Positions 23,046 to 38,000 of a stretch of 64,000 nt of DNA are shown here, one piece after another (position 1 is the first letter of the stretch; each line of letters starts with the position of its first letter). The DNA comes from Hymenolepis diminuta (taxonomy: Eukaryota; Platyhelminthes; Cestoda; Cyclophyllidea; Hymenolepididae). The translations under genes and the position numbers were made by a program. The stretch is taken from positions 1,343,752 to 1,407,751 of the forward strand of contig CAADRB010000026.1 of NCBI GenBank assembly GCA_900708905.1. Reading direction: 5' to 3'. The notes under the pieces were generated by a model. The model did not search any database. It saw only the letters and a list, made by a program, of their open reading frames with translations, and was not told the origin of the DNA.

Positions 23046-25129
23046 CTGGTAAATTATATTCGCTTTCCCCATGGATAATAATAATAAACCCCTCGATGTG
23101 CTTTTCATACCTGGTTATTATAATATACCCAACAGAGCTTCAGCACTTGTTGCAAAGGGAGTTAGAAGATTGAAGTACGTACAAGGTTAGGCTAGTTCAG
23201 ATTTTGACATCTCCAATATGGAATACAATGCCGTTTCAGTTGACTAAGCAAGGAGACCTGAACGAAAATATATGTGGGAAGTGAGATAAGAGAGATAAAA
23301 ACCTAGTCAGTAGGGGAAAAAAGCAGTTCGTATCAGGAAAGATTAATCAGCGAAAAAGTGTTCCTTAAGTTGAATATTTACAATATTCAATAGGAAATTG
23401 GTAAAACTATCTCTTAGAACATTTCAACATGGCAATTATTTATCTTCCTGAGAAAAAATTCGTTCTACATGGTAGCTAGGTATTTGACGAGTTTGTTTCT
23501 CCTGAGAATAGTTCAACAGTGTCCAAAATTGGTTCTTTGTGAAAAAAAGCCACTCATTCATGGATTGCCAAAGAAAATCAACTAATTAACTGGAAAATTC
23601 AAGATGACTGATAGAAAACGATTAAATTTAACAAATTTGGAACAAATTTATCATATAATACAATTGTAATTTTGATCATTGCCGTTCGGTTTGACCGAAC
23701 CCTCCTCATTGAGCCCTGATAAGTTAAACATTTTCGATATCTCAGCTAAGGTAATATAACTTACTTATAATTGTAAAAAATAATTTTATTTTCTCAATCC
23801 TTAGAAAAAAGCTTGAATTGAATTGCCAAGACCGACTGTCAAAAGTAAACAACTGTTCAGTAAGCACTGGATACCATGGAGAAGAAGTTGCCCAGCAATT
23901 CAGGAGTCGAGTCATGAAGTTGGAATATTGGGACGTAAAGTCAAAATCCAGAAATTTAATGAAAGAAGACACTTGTATACTTTGGTTTTTCACTCAACAC
24001 CAGCCCCTCTCCCTTTGTCAAATATTTCATTTGTTTTCGCATATTATTTAACCCATTTTATTAACAAAATGGTTAGTTATTGTTCGTATAACAAATACGA
24101 TTTTAACATAAAGGTGCATAGCTTTAAAGGTTAAAGTTACCAAATGGGGAAGAAAGTAAAATTTAAAAATTTGCGGTCTGCGCCTCTTTGTCCTTAATAT
24201 CTTTAGGATGCTTATGGGGTTCAGTCCTACTTGAGGAGAGTTGTTAAGGCAATTGGACGACAATTGCTCTGGTTTTCATGAACGAAAATTTGTATTCTCT
24301 TTTAGTTTTATAGTCGAATATTTCAAGATGCAAAAAATCGTTGATTATTTGCCATGCTGTTTAATTATATAATAATTTCGAGAACAAAATAAAACAAAAA
24401 CGAACCCAACCGTCTGTTATAGTCTGATTTTAGGAGTTAGAGTAAGAGAAACAATATGGTGAGATTTAAGAAAGCACTTAAAAATTCTAAAACCTTTTAT
24501 TATGAATTATCACTTTTCATTTCTTAAATAATTGATTTGATCAGATAACTGTTTTACACTTTAATCGGACGACGGTAAATAATTTAACTGGAACACTAAA
24601 TGTAAAGCTTATTTACTTTAAAAGAACCTCTAATTATTACTGGTCTGTTGCAAATTTGAGCGACATACTCGAAAAGATACTTCTCATAAGTATCAGCGGT
24701 AAAGTAAACAGTGGTTATGTAAACACTTATCAATGAGAAGTTAAGTTTCATTGAAATGAACTGTTAAAAGCCTTCCGACAGATTATTATGGAAAATAAAT
24801 TTTCCTGGTCGATCGAGACAAGTTAACCAACGCGAAGGATCGTGACGTTACCATATAAACTAATATTTTTGCAAAGATCTCTTGTAGGTGGATAAAGAAG
24901 GTTGCTTTTCATTCACACTGTTCAGTTTCCTTTTACCTTTGCAACTGACAAACCTCCAAAATGGGTATTTTAGTAGGAAAAAGTACGCGAAATTTGAAAT
25001 TCTCATAAGTGGAAAAAATGCAAAGGGTGGGCCGATAAAGAGAATATTCAATAGCAAAATGCCAGCCTTGCTATTAACTCCTTCTCCATTATTATTATTA
25101 CCCATACTAATACGAAAATTACAATTTTA

Positions 25130-25290
25130 ATTGTGGGAGCAACTGAAATTCAAATTTCATGATTCTTTTTCTGGATTGGAGCAGATCCTTGTCTATGATG
25201 TCTAGTGCTCATCGACTGGTTGTTTAATCGTGATGATCGGTCTTGCTACTTCAGTTCATTTTTTCTTCCACTGCTTGAGAAGACAAAAGG
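25130..25290 (+). repeat. Dispersed repeat family D, fragment
   Basis: Contains GAAATTCAAATTTCATGATTC and CAGATCCTTGTCTATGATG, then TCTAGTGCTCATCGACTGGT. The same order is seen at 26.0, 46.3 and (3' part) 52.1 kb. Confidence 0.5.
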
Positions 25291-25924
25291 ATCTTATGAT
25301 TTACAGAAGCTTACAATCCCAAAATGGCAGATATAGGTGAAAATTTTAAGTTAGCAGATTTGCTATTTTACCTCATATATCTTGATTTTATTAAAATTCA
25401 CTAAGCGTTTAATTTCAGACAACAAAATGATATAACCAGTCACGCAAATTGCCCTCATTTATGATTTTACTAGCCAGAATGACTGGGTTATCAGAATTTT
25501 TGGCCCAGAATTCCCTTCGCCATTAATGCAGATCGTATGCCAGTTTTGGAAATATAGAGGCAATTGGAAATGATATATAACTAGAAAGAAATCCATTTTC
25601 ACTCACCCTATCGAGTGTCCATAATAACATCCTATTTTGGAATAAACGAGTCTCCGAAATCCAGTATCTAGATGGTCATAAGGTTAGTTGTCTGGGCAAT
25701 AGCCTCTTCTTGAAAATTCTTCAAGGTCACCGGCTAAGACATCAACAGGTGTGATAAAGTTAGACCCTCCGTAATGCCAATTTTTCTGACACTTAAGTAA
25801 TTTGTTGGAGATTTTTGAATTTAATTTATATTATAATATTTATTGCCCATGACAAGGTAAATAAGTTTACACTTTTCCATCTTGGGAAATTGGATAAAAT
25901 TTAAGTTCAGTAATGTTTAAAAGG

Positions 25925-26140
25925 GGAGAAACTCGAGAAAAATGTTGGAAAATGTCGTAGCATCAAAAGAGTCTTACTTCATTTGACTTTTAAATTCGGA
26001 TTGTATCGTACGTCAAAATCGATAATTCATGTTCCGAAATTTAACTTTCATGAATCGAGTAATTTCATGGCCACGATGTCTAGTGCCTGTCGACTGGTAC
26101 GACCACTTCAATGGTTTTTAATTCAATATTTATACTAGCT
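25925..26140 (+). repeat. Dispersed repeat family D, copy
   Basis: Contains CATCAAAAGAGTCTTACTTC, then TTTTAAATTCGGATTGTA, GTTCCGAAATTTAACTTTCA and ACGATGTCTAGTGCCTGTCG followed by ACTGGT. Boundaries approximate. Confidence 0.5.
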
Positions 26141-26819
26141 TACATGATTCTAACCTGTTCTTATATTCTCACAACCAAGTTAAGTGGAAGGGATTTTACA
26201 CATAATAAAATAGTAATAAATATAATTAATTATAGGATTAATATGAACTAAATAAAAATTACAAATTATATTGAACTGATTTTCAAATTGGCATCAAATT
26301 AATGCATATAACTCATCACAAATGAGCAAAATTTTAAAAAAATCGTTAAGGCAGGATGGTTTATTATCCAGGGTATTAATACAAAACAGTCTGCAATATT
26401 TCAGAAATCGCTTCATGCACAAATTTTAGCGAATGTGCTATGGCACACACTAAAATAAGAAAAATAATATTCTTATTATACTACAAGGTCGAGCACGCAC
26501 TCAGGAAAATAATATTTTCAAATAAACTAATAAACGATATACAGTGGTTTGGTAACAGTTAAATTTAAATGCTACACGATTGTCTCCAATGTTTTATTTC
26601 AAACAAAGTTAAAATGCCTATAAATGACTAAAGTAATTCAGATAATTTTCTTCATAAAATTGCGCTTTATTTATTACGTCTAGTGCTATTGAAGTTTAAA
26701 GATGATAAACGTTGAAAATAATGCCTAAGATGAAATAAATAAATAAAATTAAATTTCAGTATAACGCAATATTATAATTCATCTTGAACGAAGTCTGATA
26801 ATTTCCGCTTTGCTGAACA

Positions 26820-27705
26820 TCACGATAACTGGGATCATCCTGAGCGTATCTTGGTAAATAAGAAAGTTCTTGAAACGGTACGACCAGCCGTTCATATTAA
26901 TTAACTGGGGCAATAGGCTCAGAACCTCGCGAAAATGATATCACCAAGGAATGCAGAAGACTAATCCTAAACTTTGAACTTTAGAATTTGAATCAGTGAA
27001 CTATGTCAAATAAGTACAGGTATGCAACTTGAAACATAAAATTAAAGGTAAAACTCCTTCGAAACTCTGACCTTATTCCCGACTTCTACTCGATCTCTTT
27101 TCTTCACTCCACATTGAACTATTTAAATATTTTCAGCGTTTAGATATTCTTTCACGGTGAAAAACAACAGAATTTTACTTTTTCGTGGGTGAAAATAACA
27201 ATACTTAGGCAGCATTAAGTGTTGGAGGGAGCAAGTCAGTAATATTAGGAAATTAATATCGATTTCGGTTTCTTATGTCAGTCAATCAGGATAGTGAACA
27301 AATTAGTAAAATATTAGTTAGTGACAAGTAGCTGGTTATTGGAAAAAATGAGAAATATTAGGATAATGTTCAATGCAGCTCAATTTTAGTCACGTAGCCA
27401 ATAGAATATGAACATCATATGCATGAATTCACTCAGAATCTAAGTGGTTAGATCCTTAATTTTGACCTCTGGACAATCAGAACAAAGAGCAGTAAACAAT
27501 ACGCTAGAGTGAGCAAATCGAAGAATCTAAAATTCCTTAAAGCTTTACTCTCGATATTCAGCTCTGTTTTCTACTTCTACTGGATCTCCGTTCCCCCTCA
27601 CTCGTTATTGGACTATTTCAGTGTTTCACGATCAAAATTTGCTGAAATTGTTTCGCTTCACTATATATGATAATAATAAAATATTACGTGTCAGACATCC
27701 ACTAG
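26820..27705 (+). repeat. Dispersed repeat family B, two copies in tandem
   Basis: The copies are at about 26820-27215 and 27385-27705 in the same orientation. Shared blocks: CCAATAG followed by an aligned spacer, ATGAATTCACTCAGAA in the second copy with its decayed form in the first, GACTTCTACTCGATCTC against TACTTCTACTGGATCTC, CTCGTTATTGGACTATTTCA against CCACATTGAACTATTTAAA, and a 3' TTCACGGTGAAA or TTTCACGATCAAA block. Confidence 0.5.
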
Positions 27706-30700
27706 AATTTGAAGAGGTATTTTAATGTAATTGAAAAATAAACCATCATTACTTCGCATAGCATGAAGAGGATACTGAGTGGCACTAATTTCACATTTAT
27801 TTTGATGTAAATTAAATAATTTAATAAACTTTACATAAAATTCTGCACACCTGTAGAAGTAACGCTTAGTGCCAACAAATAAAATCCATTAACGTAAATA
27901 ATATCCTCTTGAAACCGAAACAAATCCAAAATGAATGATAAATAGAATAATGAATGACGTACTTATAAAAATACTTGAAAGTCATTTATTAAATGGATGT
28001 GTAATTCAATTCAGCTAAACTCATTAAAAATGATCTATATTTTATAACTGTGTTAAGGTACTATTTCAGATAAATAAAAGATTTTTTGCATGTGTAATAA
28101 ATAACTATGAATAATTCATGAAAAACTAGTTTTTACCGATTGAATATTATGCGATAACTGACAATGTAACCCGGAATATCATCGTTTCCGACTTGCTTCT
28201 ATGTTATTCCCTATTTACTTGAATGCCTTAAATTAAACAAAAAATGCCTAGTTGAAAGTTTCCCGAATTCTAAATTAGTTTTTTATTAATTTCGTTTTTA
28301 TTTTTTGCGACAGTGAGCGGTTGTCTTGTCAAAAAACGTGAAGCCAGATCATCAAGTTGAATATTCTGCGTTGTATGTAGAGTTGGCAGAAAATCTTGGC
28401 GGTGAGTTTAAAACATTCAGGAATAATTCATTTATATGAAATACGTAAGTGTGCTCCAGAGAGATATGGGAACAGCATATTAAAAATTGATTATTAATGA
28501 TCACCAATAATCTTTATCAGCAATTTATTACGTTTCCATTTGTTTGGAGAATTTTACTATCTCAAGATATGCACCGTAACGCAGTTAGCCATTGTTTATT
28601 TAGTTTATTACTTTATCAATACTGATTATTTGATCAAATGTTCACGTTTAACCCTTAGTCGGTTTTCAAATCGGATGTTAAATCCGCTAATTGTCAATTA
28701 ATCCATGAACTTCCATATTTGTCAGTTTCTAGTAATTAAAATCATAGGCTTTGCTTATCATTTCCAATAACAATACGAGTTTAAACATGATATTGGTCAT
28801 GCAATCAGTCCTTATTTTTCCACCGCCGGATGTGTGATTTCATTTAAACTTTCCAAATTCAAGGCTATTTAACGAGATGAAGAGAAAAATGTCCCATGTT
28901 CATAACCACCAGAACCAAATATAGCAATTAGAAGTTGGAAAAGAATGTAAAAATGCATAAAAAAGTAATCATATAGTCTCGAACATCTTTTTCTTTAATG
29001 CACTAGAATTTGAAGGCCATGCATCCGGTTGTCCAATTTGTATTCTCGATACGATCTCTAAATAAATGGACTTTTTGTTATTCCAGTAAGCATAATTTAA
29101 TTTAACAAAAGAAGTACCAAAACGTAGCTTAATAAATAGAAAATAGAATTAATGTTTAACTTTTGAGAACTATGGCAGACGCTTTCACATAAGCAAACTT
29201 AAGGAATCAGAGAGTATATTTTCATTGAAATGATTATGACAGAAGATCAACTAGTTCTTCTCATGGTGGCTTATTTACATCTGTCTGACATTTAGTTCAT
29301 GGAAAAGTACTTCACTAAATTTTTCCATTGTCTAAATTTAGGTCTAATTTCATAATAAAATGCTAATTTTTTATATGATACTTATTTTTTGACGTTCTTC
29401 CTGAGCTGAATCAACATTATTGCATCGCGATTATGGGAGAATTGAATTGACTTCGAGTATAATTTTTATTGTGAGGAAGTTGGAGTGAGCGGTTAATTTC
29501 ACTTGCACCAGCTACAAAAATTAGCTTATAGCCACAAGCAGCTCTCGAATAGTAGAGGTAAAGGGAATTTCGGATACCTTTTGATATCAGTCGAATTTTT
29601 ACTGGTTTATGAAATACATAACTACTGAAACACAAAAGACTGTAAGTCTTCTGTACTGAAAATTGATACTCTCACTCTATTACCCTAACGGCTAAGTTCC
29701 AAATGGATGAGACTCCGTATTAAAAAATCGGAAATCCCGAAGGCAATGGCACCAATTAAAACCCGTGGTATGTAGAAACCTGTGATTTTACGACTGAAAT
29801 AAACAAATTTCACCAATGCGTCCTTTTAGTAACTGTAGTATAAAAGCCATATACTCCCTGTCCAAAACACACCGTTGAAAGGGGCATTGGATCAAATAGG
29901 CTAAGTTAAAATATTTATGTTTTAAGGAAGTGAATATTCGCTTTTCTAAAAAAGGAGTTTCCTTACACAATTTCGGGAAGTTATTTATTGTATTTCTGTT
30001 TTTGCTACAAGTTCCTGAAATGTGTTAAACAGCTGCTAATGCAATATATTTTGCTTGTAAACCATACATCGCACGCCCCTCAAATAAACACTGAATTTAA
30101 TCTCATTAGTTATTGAGAGTATGATTTACATGGTATTTATAGAATTGAACCAATTTCGGATTATTTCCTAGCAGTATAATCAATATTTACAAATTGCAGA
30201 AAATTGGTCTTTCATTTCTATTGGCTGAAATGATTGTATTTTTATCACTTAACAGTGATAAGTTTTAATGTTCAATTTTCAATCCTAAATTTTAATTACC
30301 ATCTATTGAATTTTAATATACATAATTTGAAACTAATTTTTAAATTGGATTCTCTAGATAAATAGAATACTAAGAAATTGAAGACGATTTTTAAAAAAAT
30401 TAATGCATTCCATATGACTTCCCATTATCCAGGTATTCAGGGCCCTAGAGACAATCGCTAATCCCGCCCATTACAAATTTGTCAGTAAAGAATTAATAAA
30501 CATGCTTTATTTGCTTTGATATGTCGAAGGCTACCTGGAGGAAACGACTTCCTCCTCCCTGGACTTCATATCATAGATGTTCAATTGCTATAATATGATT
30601 AATATGTTTTATAGGATATAAACTGTACTCATGCCTTTATTATAAAATTGACGAAAATATAATTTTTAATCATCGGAAAGAATTTGAACATCAGGAATAG

Positions 30701-30829
30701 TACTAATAAGAGAAAGGATGGGAAACAATTAGAACTAGAGGATAAAAAGCGAAAGCCAAATTTTTTACATCATTTGGCTTTATTTATACCATATTTTTTC
30801 AAAATTCAATCTTCAGTGTATTTTCTCTA

Positions 30830-30935
30830 GGTCAAGGAGTGAATTCATGGGAAATTAACATCTATATTCCTCAATACTCAGAGTTTATCAACCGGAGAAG
30901 TGATTCAGTGGTTAGTCATGCCAAATCCATAAATC
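30830..30935 (-). repeat. Dispersed repeat family B, inverted fragment
   Basis: On the minus strand it reads TTTGGCATGACTAACCACTG, later GGTTGATAAACTCTGAG, and CATGAATTCACTCC. These correspond to the start of the 22.8 kb copy. Confidence 0.45.
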
Positions 30936-31984
30936 TGTCTTATCTAATGGCCATGAATACCTAATCGATATTCGCCAACATTGTAAAGTTTAATGTAATT
31001 CATTTAATGTGTGTTCAGTTACTTGAATAATTTCGTTGAATATCTATATTTCAAGGTATTAGTGAGCTCTGCCATGCTAGAACAAATTTGCAGTTCTTGG
31101 CATAAAGAGAGAAAAGTTTATCGTGATGGCAGGACTAACTACTTAAATCACTTATGTGGTTACTGCGCTTTGAACAATGCAGAATCTAGGGGTGAATTTC
31201 CAAAATTGGAACATGGCAAAATAAATTACATCCATTAAGCAAAAGGCGGACAAGCTGACAGATTTAGAATTCAAATGCAATATGAAAGACAATCATAAAA
31301 TAGCCTCAATATTCCTGATAGGGTAACTATTTCAATGATTAAGTGATGATTTTCCATTTTCTTCATTTTATTCTATAGCGGCAGTATTAAAAATGAATTA
31401 ATAATGGTTATTTGTGTCATAAAATGAATTATGCTATTCCTGATTATGCTTTCTGAATTTAGTATTATCACTATTGAAATAATTAAACGAGATTTCAACT
31501 GGTTCTTATTCTAAATGCGGGCAATTTACAACATCGGGGATCATAGTACACTTAACAGTTCCGGTAAAACTTATCGGCTCTCATACCAATGTTTTTTCAG
31601 TAACTTCCCCTTCTGATAGTTTCTATTAGCTTTACCCTAGAAATTTAGTGAAAAAGAAACTGTATTAATTAGAAATAAGTAAATTCTAGGAATCAAGTAC
31701 TGCACATGGTCGTTAACTTGGTCAGTGATATTTGTGATACCTTCTCTTTTATTGCCATAATACATCCCAGCTGATAATAAACAAGTATCGGAACTATAAA
31801 ACGATCCTTTTAAGAGACGGAGGTATATTTCCACAATTTATGATCCGAAAACCTGTGAGTTAATAGTCTGGTACTAACCTCAGTGAAGTACAATCTTGAA
31901 CTGAGGTCTGCGATGGACAAGATTATTGAAATGTGACTTCTAAATATCTGCAAACGTATAAATATTCAAGAATATGGCCTGTCG

Positions 31985-32125
31985 TTGACACGATATGAAT
32001 TTTGGAAACGTTAGCTTGTATGTAAGGATTGTGAAAATTTTATGCTCATATCGATGCAAAGACCTCCAAAAACTGTCAAGCAAAACCCGACCCTAAATTC
32101 TATTATGAATTTCTAGCGGTTCAGT
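31985..32125 (+). repeat. Dispersed repeat family G, copy
   Basis: GCTCATATCGATGCAAAGAC and the following CAAGCAAAAC and TTCTATTATGAATTTC blocks recur in a TAF1 intron near 57590-57670. Confidence 0.5.
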
Positions 32126-33559
32126 AAATTGTAATCTGTAACTATACAGATGGAATGACACCATAACTCAATGTTTTTAAACTTGGTTAAGTCCGATGCA
32201 CTCTTTCTTCAACACTCGGATGGATTTGAAATGGATGAGGTTCAGGGCATACAATTGAATGCTAGTCTTAACTCTTGAAAACCAGCATTTAATATTTTCA
32301 TTTATTTAACTCCAAAGCTAAGCTTTAAGGACAAAGAGATGTAAATGGAACCAAGCAGAAATCTGGAATTTAAGAGTGAAGTCCACCGATTAACCATTCT
32401 CCTCTCATAATCGTATATTGGATACATACATTGTTCAAATGAAATAACTGGGATAAAACGCGAATAATTTGTCTTTCAAATAAAACTCCAAAGAAAAATT
32501 ATTGTTGTCCTGGTCCTTCTATAACGAAAATGATTAATAATTAAATTATATGATTTCAAAAATGGGTTATGGCTTATGAATTAACCATTTGTCTTCCGTG
32601 TTTATTTGACCGAGTTCGAAAGTGAATTTAATGGGATATTTGCTGGATGGAATAGAGTAAGACTGGAAGAGGAATGCTGCTAACAGTGAGTCAGACAATC
32701 TAAATCAGACATCTTTACGTCTACCTTCCAGAGGGAGAGAGAGAATTCAATGGTTAATGATAATGCACTTTTTGCGTACGTCATGCAGTAGGTAGCTAAA
32801 TTATACATGGAAAATTTTGCCTTCTCTTCAGTCTAAAATTTCGAATAAATTGATTTTCGAGGATGATGATTAAAATGTAAGTCAAGTGAAGAAAAGTGCG
32901 ATTTGTGAGTGGCTTTTAACCGGTTAAAAGCAGAGAAAGTTTTTGATTCCGTCTTTCGAAGGCACGTAAAACTAGACAAAAAGTACCTCGCTTGTATTGT
33001 CGATTGTGGGGGGCTATTTTGTCTAGGTGAATAGATAATGGATAGTTCTGGACAGTGGTTTATTACTCTCATAGGAATTTAGATAAGAATGGAAATTTGC
33101 AATTTCCTTAGAATTAACTAACACTGGGGAAGCATTGTTTTGTTTGTCTAATTTGAATGAGTAGGTAGTAATTTAATCGGGCAAACATTTTAAATAAATA
33201 AGTGGAAGATTTATCTCAAAGCCGGCATTCAGGTTTATTTATTTTAATCAGGTTTTGTAACATATATTAATGCTTTTCTGCTAAGTGATAAAGACATGTG
33301 TAACTGATGTGGACACTTTATTTAAAAAGATTCAAACGAATTTCTAATGTGTTTACATTTTGTTAGTATTTATTTATTTTTTTAAATTGATTAATTTTTT
33401 TTGTAATTAATTAATTTGTAATTAATTTCGCACAATTTTAATAAAATGGGGAGTAAATTGCACACAGTAATAATACATTGATGATCTGGTCTGTTTGTCA
33501 TACATAAGTTGCTACTTTTAAGTGCCTTTGCCAATCTCATCTATCTGCTCATTATCGTA

Positions 33560-33790
33560 AGAAGATAGGAACGGTTCAAAGAGCCCTGACGATTTAACTC
33601 AAATGGCCAACAAACTCTAAATATATACAGAAATCCAGGCGTCATTTCATACCTCTTATTGAGAAAGTGGACTCCAGAATTTAGACACGGACTCTTGATA
33701 TCCTGACTTCATAATATATTCCTGTTCAAATTTCCTGTTTCTAATCACATTTGGCTGTTCAGATGCTACCTACTGAAACAATTTATTGAA
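33560..33790 (+). repeat. Dispersed repeat family B, copy
   Basis: Contains AATGGCCAACAAACTCTAAA, GAAATCCAGG and CTCTTGATATCCTGACTTCA, followed by the GGCTGTTCAGATGCTACC block, in the family order. Confidence 0.4.
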
Positions 33791-34839
33791 AGTTATTTTC
33801 CGCATTACTGTAAATAATAATAACAGTGATAAATAATACCTAAAACAACAGAGTGTTTGGCCCATGGCGGTTTTAGATTTTACTGTGACCAAAATTCTCG
33901 CCAATGAAGTTTAAATTTTTGAGTTAATTGAAATTTTCCTATTAAAGGGATAAATTTTACGATTTTGGTTTATAGTTTTAGAGTTAGATTCCTCATTCGT
34001 ATGGAAAAGATTAAATCACTATTCGACGATCCCCGAATCTGTTTGTTAAATTCTTCTGAAATAAAAGACCAGACAACAACGTCTCTTGAATAACATATTG
34101 TCGAGAGATTTATTAAACACCAGTTCAAAATTATGAGATGGAGGAAATGAAGAAAGGAGAAGTCAAAACAAAGAATGCTTATAGAGTGCGCAAACGGCAT
34201 TATGCCTCATAAAATTAGATTTAATGTCCAACGTCCCTTGTTCGCTGATTCAAGTGAACATAAAATACACATTATCACATGACAGTCAGGGCCAAGTAGG
34301 CAAGATTCAGCGTGCCTGTGCCTTTAGCTCCTTGATAATTATGATAATTTATATACCCTTTACGCATATTTTAAAAGTGAACACTTGTTTTGAAATATGA
34401 TAATTAGCCTATTTTCTTACCTTCTCAGAAACATTAAACAATTGTATTAATGTATTACGAAAATCCCTAGACAAATAGGAAGTCAATTATTGAAATGGAC
34501 GGTCAAATTTCGAAATGACTAAAAATATGTTTCAGATTCACAATACGTGACATGGCTTAACTTTAAACAAACACCACTTCCCTAGGCGCTGCATTTGCAT
34601 TTGAATTAATAAATCAAATGGACCGATTCGCACACAAATGAATTTTATTTGCAACCTGTCTAGACACACACCACACTTTAGCAACTTTAAACAAACCTCC
34701 TTTAGAAGATGGTGATGCTATTGATGACAAAGATGAAAATCAAGGAATATAAAGATTAATCACGTTTTATTAGAAAATGAGACACAAGAAAAGAACATGA
34801 CATGAGGCTATATTTAAAATTCGATTTTAGCGAACGTAT

Positions 34840-35050
34840 AAAGATTCTACAACCTTCACCTATGACCTTAAGTTAGTTATAAGGATCATTGCATCAATCT
34901 GAATATGTGCTTCTGCAATGATCTTTCATTATCTTATTACTCAAATAACCGACTTCTGAACTTTGTACTAAGTTTAAATCTTGATATAATCCCGAATATT
35001 CAGCGATCTTCATACGGAGGCACTTTTAATCTCCCTGTATACAAGATAGA
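34840..35050 (+). repeat. Dispersed repeat family E, copy
   Basis: CTGAATATGTGCTTCTGCAA followed by TGATCTTTCATTATC and AACCGACTTCTGAACTTTG. Same order as the 21.5 kb copy. Confidence 0.5.
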
Positions 35051-38000
35051 TTTAGACCAGTGATTGAGGGACGATAGAAACTTTCATCATTACTTAGTGA
35101 TTGAATCTGGAAACTCATGTTGTCGTATCACAGTAACGACTGTCCCTTAAACGAGAGGCTGAAACTAACCATTAATAAAATCAACTATCTTAATTTAGGG
35201 AGCCAACGTAAAATTTTACTTAGTATCGAATGCAATGAACTGAATTGGATGATGCATTATTTACTACTTGTAGTCGCTGAGCCCATCCTAAGGTCCTCAA
35301 TATAGTACAAATTTGAAAACCAATCAGATATGGATATAGAAGATAGGTCTGAAATAATCTACATTATAGCTACAAAACAGAAAATTTAATTATGCATTGG
35401 AATTAGAAAGGTTGCTCTCTGACTTACATACTCAGTACAACAATCTCAGTACGAGGTCCAGAAATCAATTAGCTTCTCACTGATGCGAAGCGGTAACGAA
35501 TACTTTCAAGTCCAGAATATAAATCAGAAATCCCATGAACGGAACTCTTTCCTCGAAATTTGTAAAGTTAACTTTGGGACTTAATTGTCACTCTCCAAAA
35601 TGCCATTTCCAGATTGCCAAACAAAATTAGCAGAGACATTGTAGCAGCTAATTCATAGTTTAATATCAAACAATATTACTTTGTTAAAGAGGTCCCTTAA
35701 CAAATCAATATGATTCACATTAATTTTGTCAGAAGCGAGATACTCCTGGCTCATTTTTAAAAATTTCTTAATTAAGAGGCGGTATATTCTAATATTTTAA
35801 ATTGGTCCGGTGTTGGTCCGTAAGGAAAGACAATGGAAATTTTTCTGACCTGGAAGGTAACCGAGAATAGGAAAACCGACTCTGTCACGTATTTTCGCTA
35901 AAGCCACAATCGCTTCAATTCTAAAGATGCCTTCACACCGGGAGGAAAATAGCAAAATACTTTATTTACACCATTAAAAAGTATCTCTGTTCATAAACGA
36001 ATTAGATATAGGGATCAGAAGGTCACTTAATTCGCCATTATTACAGCAGTGAATATAATTGATTGAAAGGTACGAGCACGGAAGAGTAGTGATCGATAGG
36101 TCCGTCGTCCTATGAACGAACTCAATTCACAGAATTGTTAGGAGGTCTACTCAAGAGGGGATCAAGAATATGCAGTACTGTTCCGTATTAGAAAATAAAA
36201 TAGGGAAATTAGTGATATAAATGACGGCATACAATTTAAGACAATATTATCAAAAGAGATATGTAGAAACAAATGTCCTGCCTCTCAACTTCGGTCTACC
36301 AATAATAAATTAATATATTAGAAGTATAGAACTGCATCTCAGATTGAAATGATAACAAAACTTGTGGTTTTGACTTTCGCTTCTCTAATTTATGAATGTT
36401 AGTTTTGATTTTTTTTGCAATGATTAATGTCTTCATATTGAACAGATCTCTGTTTGTTTGGAGAAGAACAAATATTTGCTGACGTTGATTAAGGTGTTCC
36501 GAATTCCCTTTTCTTCATCTCTAAATCAGTAATGTATTTAAACAATCATAAAATTATGAAAGTGATAGGTGTGTGGCAATTCAACAGAAGCTTAATACGC
36601 AGAACTAAAAATACATATACACAGTGAATGCGTAAATTAATGTCGTGGGAACGACAGAAAGACTCCATATCCAAGATGTAGTTCAGATGTAGCGAGTACG
36701 CATTCTGAATCATTGTAGACGAGGATAGTTTAAAACGCTTATAGTGACCACTTAAATTTACCGAACAGAAATAAGCTACAGTACGTTTATTTTGTAACTG
36801 CATTGAGGATAAAAAGGAAGCACACAATTTTGGCAATTAAATTAACTGATAATGACGAAAAGTAAAATATGCAGATTTTGCTCTTGAAAATTAAAAATTT
36901 CTAAGAAGCTTGAATGACGGTTTGTGTCTTTTGTTCTCTTGATCTTCACGAATTCGTCTGATGTCTAGCTTTTAAGACAACTGTGTTTTAATTCCTTTGA
37001 GAGCAGAAGAAAAGGTCGAGTTGAGTTAAGTTAATTTGTACTTGTTGAGAATCTATTTAGTTCATAGAGAATATCAATTCCATAACTCGAAGGATTTGAA
37101 CGACGTCACCATCTAAGGTTTTTAGCAACGTTAATTCTGAATGTATGGTATCTAGTTTTCCTTCAGAAGCGCTAAATACTGAAAGTGCAATTGACTGTAG
37201 TCCTTCGCTCTTAACATTTTCAGGTACTTATCTAAATTCAAAGTTAAGATCTAACCGGACTGAAGCCTCCTAGACATCCCAACCCATGAAGATCCTAAGA
37301 GACACACATCAAAAATAAGAAATCTGCATTTCTCAAAATAAAATAAAACAATTTATATTATGACAGGGGAATTAAATTTCAAAATTTTGGAACTGTGAAA
37401 GATTTGGAAATGGAAGAGATTTTAAAATTCACTGTTCTCCATTTGCTTTTAGATCCTTCTTGGTTTAAAATATTTGAGGCATTAAGTTCGACAGGACAAT
37501 AGCGTCTCATAAAAATAATATGGTCTTGACAGACTCGAACTTCATAAGACCTTCCCAACATTTTTTGGCGGTAGAAGTGGTGCACATCTGGAAAGTGATA
37601 GGGCGGTTATTAGGAAATTAGTTAGGTTATTTATAAACATTACTGAAAAATACTATTTATTCTCGACACCTTTCTAACGCAGAACTATCACCTATCTCGA
37701 AAGTAAACAAATGTGAGGATACAACAAATTACAGATGCACGTAATTTGATCTGATTATAAAGATGGTCATTTCTAGTGGAAAAATACTTAATTTTTCCAA
37801 TGATTTTCCTCATTCACTGGCGCTTAAGTTGGGTTTGAAAAAAACGAGCAGTTTTGGGTTTAAAACATTTTACATTCTTACGACAGAAATTTCATAGATA
37901 AAGTTGCAGAAATATGATATTTCTGATAGATATGAAGTGAGTCTGCATATCAGCGTATCAAAAAGAGAAATCACTTATACATTTTCCATTGCGGGAATTA

